Assembly (NCBI RefSeq): GCF_003991565.1
Contig: NZ_CP032819.1
Location: forward strand, 4,464,001 to 4,528,000
Direction of reading: 5' to 3'
Length of the DNA stretch: 64,000 bases
Origin: Butyricimonas faecalis
GTDB lineage: Bacteria; Bacteroidota; Bacteroidia; Bacteroidales; Marinifilaceae
Each line of letters begins with the position of its first letter. The stretch's first letter is position 1. The position numbers were made by a program, and so were the translations under genes. A model generated the notes under the pieces. That model saw nothing but the letters and a program-made list of their open reading frames with translations, did not search any database and was not told the origin of the DNA. This document shows, one piece after another, positions 61,101 to 64,000 of the stretch.

Positions 61101-63571
61101 TTTTACTATCCATTGAAAATGGTTCTCATGTTCTCTCGCGCGAGTGGGTTCGTACATCTCCTAAGGAAGAAACTGCACATCGCATTTTGATAACGAAAGA
61201 GATGGCTCCCAACTTCTATATTCATGCTTCGTTGTTGCAACCTCACGCACAAACGGCAAATGATTTGCCGATACGCATGTATGGGGTTGAGGGGGCAGAG
61301 GTTGTTGATCGTCGCACTATCCTCCATCCTGTAATTGAGGTGGCTGACGAGATATTGCCACAGCAGGAGTTCTTGATTAAGGTGCGAGAGCAAGATGATA
61401 AGCCTATGAGTTATACGTTGGCAATTGTAGACGAAGGATTGCTCGATATTACAGCATTCAAGACGCCACAACCTTGGCCAGCGATGAACGAGTGCGAAGC
61501 ATTGGGTGTGAAGACTTGGGATATGTACGAGGATGTTATCGGTGCTTATGCCGGTAAATTTACTTCAATATTGAGCATTGGTGGTGATGAAGCACTTCGT
61601 CGTGCTGTAGGAAAAGAGAAGCGATTTAATCCGGTGGTTAAGTTTCTCGGTCCATTTACGCTGAATAAAGGAACAAAAACACATAAAATCACACTTCCGA
61701 TGTATGTTGGCTCGGTGCGTGTAATGATTGTGGCGGCTAAGAATGGTTCATATGGTAATGCGGATAAAACTGTTACTGTGCGTTCTCCACTGATGTTGCT
61801 TACCACAATGCCTCGTCAATTGGCGTGTGGAAACCGCATTAATGTGCCAATCAATCTCTTTGCTCTAGAGGAAGGTGTAAAGGATGTTCAAGTTACGATG
61901 AATGTTGAGGGTCCGTTATCTGTTGTGGGTGAGGAATCAAAACAGGTAACATTCACACGGCCATCGGAAAAGTTAGTTAATTTTGAATTGGTATGTGATG
62001 ATGTCCGTAGTGGTCAGGCAAAGATTGAGATAACAGCTGTTGGTGGCGGTCAAAATGCGATGGAAACAATCTACATTGATATTGCTAATCCACTTCCAGA
62101 CGTTATTGCGTCGCAGTCTGTAACGCTTGAAGGTGGGGAAAAATATCGTTTTGACTGCTCTGATTTCAAGAGTGGAGAGGCACAACTGACGCTTGCCACA
62201 ATGCCGACCATTGACTTTGGAGGGGCATTCTCGTTTGTCGAGAATTATTCGCACTATTGCACAGAACAACTTTCAGCAAGAGCTTTATACATGCTCTATG
62301 CAAGAAAGTTCTTGGGAGTGGAGGAACAGAAGTGTGCGGAAAAGGCATTGTCTTCATTACTTAAAACCATTACCTCACGACAACTCTCATCGGGTGGATT
62401 TGCCTACTGGCCGGGTAATAATGAGGCGCATGATTGGGTAACTTCAATGGTTGGAGAGGTATTGACCGAGGCTCGACGACAGGGATTTGCGGTATCAACA
62501 CAATGTTACGACCGTTGGAAAGAGTACCAAAATGTTTCCGCCCGTCGCTACCGTCACACGATCACCCATGCAAAAGACTTAAAGCAAGCATACCGCCTAT
62601 ACACGCTTGTTCTTGCCGGAGAACAACCAACTGCAGCTATGAATAAGTTTAGGGAGTCGAAGAGCATTTCGCGACAGGCTCTTTTGCGTCTTGCTGCTAC
62701 CTATTCTTTAGTAGGACGTAGCGATATTGCTACCAAGTTACTCGAAAAGTATGATGCAACACCTATTGTCAATGGCACGTATGAAACCTTTTGGTCAACA
62801 TTACGCGATGAGGCGATGGCCTTGGAAGCTTGGTTGTTGGTAGGTGATAAGGTAAAGGCATTTGAGGTCGCGCAAGATATTGCCAATAACTTTTCTGCCA
62901 TCTATTCATCAACGCAAGAGGTTGCCTTTGTCTGCATTGCAATGAGCCGTATGGGTGATATGGTTGGAAATAGCTCGTCTCAGGTTGCTATTACAGAAGG
63001 TGACGAATCTACAAAAATCATTCGCAATCTTCGGGGTGTACAACAATTCGACTTGACTCCTGCCAATGGATTTATCGAGGTGGAAAATCAAGGTGAAGAG
63101 GCGGTATCACTCTCACTGATGCTGAAGCGTAAACCATATGCCACTGAGGTGGTCAAACCCGATGCAAAAGGTGTAGAGATTGATGTCCAATATACCGATT
63201 TGGTTGGCAATGCAATCTCTATTGATAAGCTTCGACAAGGGCAGGAATTTCTGGCAAAAATAAAAGTGAATATGAAGGCTAATAATACTCAATCTATGGC
63301 ACTTACTTATACTGTACCATCCGGTTGGGAGATTTGGAACGAACGGTTGGTTGGCGGTAATGCTGATGCTGTAGCAACATATATCGATGTCCGAGATGAT
63401 CGTATCTGCTGGTATTTCTCGGGAGAATCAGGAAAGAGCAAGTGCTTTACCGTTCGCTTACGTGCTGCCTATACCGGTGTATTTGTTCTTCCACCGACCA
63501 TTTGTGAAGATATGTATAACCCGGCTTGTCGAGCAAATACACCAAACAGCAAAACAAGTGTGGTTCAATGA
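58118..63571 (+). CDS. Alpha-2-macroglobulin-family lipoprotein with thioester motif
   Basis: The 1817-residue protein is a bacterial alpha-2-macroglobulin of the YfhM type. It starts at the ATG at 58118 with signal and lipobox FVAC (Cys about 24). MG domains follow, with GFVYGERGVWRPGDDIYLTL (about 610), a bait-like region, YTLAIVDEGLLDITAF (about 1100) and the thioester HYCTEQLSAR (CxEQ, Cys about 1380) in the terpenoid-cyclase-like domain. The end is a receptor-like domain. It traps proteases that breach the outer membrane and tethers them. The pairing with pbpC, overlapping by ATGA, is the known A2M-PBP1C arrangement. Confidence 0.93.
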   Translation: MKTALQKFWIAILAVVSFVACESKETMTPEEAAGWVAAYSPERIDIDATIRIEATKTLFEHIDTLRSLDNVFRFTPSVKGSAHYVNGGKVIEFIPEQGGLELGEQYNCRVGISSLTGIDSLKDFSFYFVVERREAQLTDLHVSIDPDNVEQVIVTGKMLFSSEPGEQSTDASFLDCNVNDAKSAIRTTDEKSCYAFTITSIKRKSDDFIMQIKYNPRGEFSMATSSVVIPGLSEFKLLSAKRCEAVQPYINLEFSAPLASEQELDGLITIDDVDAVRIERRGTNVKVYYPVNGLTDIVLRVSELIRTNDGRTLQGDIEQHFEQKVIAPAIEIPISGTILPDGSNLTFPFRAVNLVAVDVEVIKIYTDNVLTFLQENEINATYGLRRVGRLIYKQTVRLDKDEKLNLHQWQNFSIDLKNLFRQERGAIYNIRLSFRKAYSLYDKVKIGEIDINSGLTRSDRDEWDKKYADINRMPADYDWYNYNWRERDDPSKESYYMTMDHMPEYNLMASDLGLIVKRADSDKLWCTVSNLMTANAMSGVRVIAYNYQMREIGSAYTDEKGFADFIVDGNPFVVTASNGVSKTYLKINGGHELSTSCFDVGGKNIPQGIKGFVYGERGVWRPGDDIYLTLIVEDKQKALPKNHPVIMELYTPEGQLYDRQTLTQSVDGIYVFQTATTDDAPTGSWDACFKVGGQTFHYTVRVETIKPNRLKINISSPEVLYSGKPENIGIEAHWLTGPVAAGLKVNVEMLFYNNPQPFERYNDYLFSNPLYTNSHSKQNVLSCQLDSLGKCSNAYFLPIAENAPGMMQANLIARVAEAGGDESLTSRSVRYSPYVSYVGVNLQDREFETDCDLHFPVITLDAEGRFIERNLTYKIYHLNWSWWWEGSANDLNKYVQSTTAEVVASGRVVTTQGKGEITFRVDYPSWGKYLIYVKDSISTHASGGVVYIDRLDWRGHSAKSDPTAATMLSFSLDKRNYEVGEYATVYFPKSADSRVLLSIENGSHVLSREWVRTSPKEETAHRILITKEMAPNFYIHASLLQPHAQTANDLPIRMYGVEGAEVVDRRTILHPVIEVADEILPQQEFLIKVREQDDKPMSYTLAIVDEGLLDITAFKTPQPWPAMNECEALGVKTWDMYEDVIGAYAGKFTSILSIGGDEALRRAVGKEKRFNPVVKFLGPFTLNKGTKTHKITLPMYVGSVRVMIVAAKNGSYGNADKTVTVRSPLMLLTTMPRQLACGNRINVPINLFALEEGVKDVQVTMNVEGPLSVVGEESKQVTFTRPSEKLVNFELVCDDVRSGQAKIEITAVGGGQNAMETIYIDIANPLPDVIASQSVTLEGGEKYRFDCSDFKSGEAQLTLATMPTIDFGGAFSFVENYSHYCTEQLSARALYMLYARKFLGVEEQKCAEKALSSLLKTITSRQLSSGGFAYWPGNNEAHDWVTSMVGEVLTEARRQGFAVSTQCYDRWKEYQNVSARRYRHTITHAKDLKQAYRLYTLVLAGEQPTAAMNKFRESKSISRQALLRLAATYSLVGRSDIATKLLEKYDATPIVNGTYETFWSTLRDEAMALEAWLLVGDKVKAFEVAQDIANNFSAIYSSTQEVAFVCIAMSRMGDMVGNSSSQVAITEGDESTKIIRNLRGVQQFDLTPANGFIEVENQGEEAVSLSLMLKRKPYATEVVKPDAKGVEIDVQYTDLVGNAISIDKLRQGQEFLAKIKVNMKANNTQSMALTYTVPSGWEIWNERLVGGNADAVATYIDVRDDRICWYFSGESGKSKCFTVRLRAAYTGVFVLPPTICEDMYNPACRANTPNSKTSVVQ

Positions 63572-64000
63572 GAAAATATTTCAGATATGGAGTCATCATA
63601 GTAATAGGAAACATCTTACTACTATGGTTCTTTTGTCTTCCTCGAAATCTTTTTGAAGGAGTGTCATACTCAACTGTTGTAACAGATAGGAATGGAGAGT
63701 TACTGGGGGCTCGTGTGGCTGATGACGGTCAGTGGCGTTTCCCTCCTAGTGAAACACTTCCCGAGAAGTTTGTTAAAGCACTCATCGAATTCGAAGATCA
63801 TCGTTTTTATGCTCATTGTGGGGTAAGTGCTCGAGCTATTGTTCGAGCAATCGTGCAGAATCTCCGTAATGGGCGTATCGTGAGCGGGGGTAGCACACTA
63901 TCAATGCAGGTTATCCGTCTTTCACGCCAAAAGCCCCGCACGATATGGCAAAAAGTGGTTGAAATGTTTATGGCAACACGATTGGAGGCCCGTTACACCA
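63568..64000 (+). CDS. pbpC: Penicillin-binding protein 1C, 5' part (runs off the window)
   Basis: The first 144 codons are present. There is a membrane anchor (about residues 7-23, YGVIIVIGNILLLWFFC) and the start of the GT51 transglycosylase domain, with VVTDRNGELLGARVADDGQW, IEFEDHRFYAHCGVS (catalytic Glu near 72) and GGSTLSMQVIRLSR. It makes peptidoglycan glycan strands and may repair walls damaged together with the A2M. The ATG overlaps the stop of the macroglobulin gene by 4 bases, so translation is coupled. The transpeptidase part lies beyond the window. Confidence 0.92.
   Translation, partial: MRKYFRYGVIIVIGNILLLWFFCLPRNLFEGVSYSTVVTDRNGELLGARVADDGQWRFPPSETLPEKFVKALIEFEDHRFYAHCGVSARAIVRAIVQNLRNGRIVSGGSTLSMQVIRLSRQKPRTIWQKVVEMFMATRLEARYT

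Overview
The window is a stretch of a Bacteroidales chromosome. The protein families point to the Odoribacter/Butyricimonas side of the order: a SusC/SusD transporter with FecI/FecR control, TlpA-like lipoproteins in the same operon, Rnf with an RseC-type protein, and an indolepyruvate oxidoreductase without a ferredoxin domain. Promoters of the Bacteroidetes type (TAnnTTTG at -7, TTG or TTTG about 19 bases upstream) occur before several genes. The genus assignment is inference; the phylum is well supported. No tRNA, rRNA, CRISPR array or prophage was seen.

Positions 1-16600 are mostly housekeeping: a partial hypothetical gene, an outer-membrane porin followed by an MltF-like lytic transglycosylase, glnS-yitT, an exported zinc-finger protein, and a five-gene run (MBL hydrolase, mtnN, znuA, znuC, znuB) behind a clear promoter. 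Then come a small exported protein with one immunoglobulin I-set-like domain and an 1100-residue fusion of an ABC-2-like membrane part, a degenerate M1-like part and a golvesin-like C-terminus. Positions 16600-34600 carry iorA-iorB, an RsbU-type phosphatase, a methyltransferase, cca, a HAD phosphatase, the complete operon rseC-rnfB-rnfC-rnfD-rnfG-rnfE-rnfA, era-der and an exported YD-repeat protein.

Positions 34600-45100 are a rearranged accessory region. A YhcH protein and a serine hydrolase are followed by an IS3-family element (36277-37755). The IS abuts the 3' part of a lipoprotein-like gene, so that the apparent ATG of the remnant is built across the junction. The rest of that operon's tail (a lipoprotein and a TlpA-like protein) is intact, but the SusC/SusD genes expected upstream are missing. 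Two AAA_14/DUF4143 ATPases follow, the first behind three copies of a 20-bp motif spaced exactly 33 bp and the second behind a duplicated 31-bp element. Before the next operon lies a decayed thioredoxin/TlpA fragment.

Positions 45100-54800 form an intact FecI-FecR-SusC-SusD-TlpA-TlpA operon: outer-membrane uptake of an unknown ligand linked to two surface or periplasmic thiol-disulfide lipoproteins. It ends at a terminator-like stem whose loop holds the second copy of a 98-bp dispersed palindromic repeat (first copy at 30322). A GHL10 glycoside hydrolase-like protein reads towards it. From 56642 to the end, a free-standing LytTR regulator, a membrane-anchored phosphodiester-glycosidase-like protein, an alpha-2-macroglobulin lipoprotein with a thioester motif and the start of pbpC form an envelope-defence cluster. 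Between the first two and the macroglobulin lie repeats that look like LytTR binding sites.
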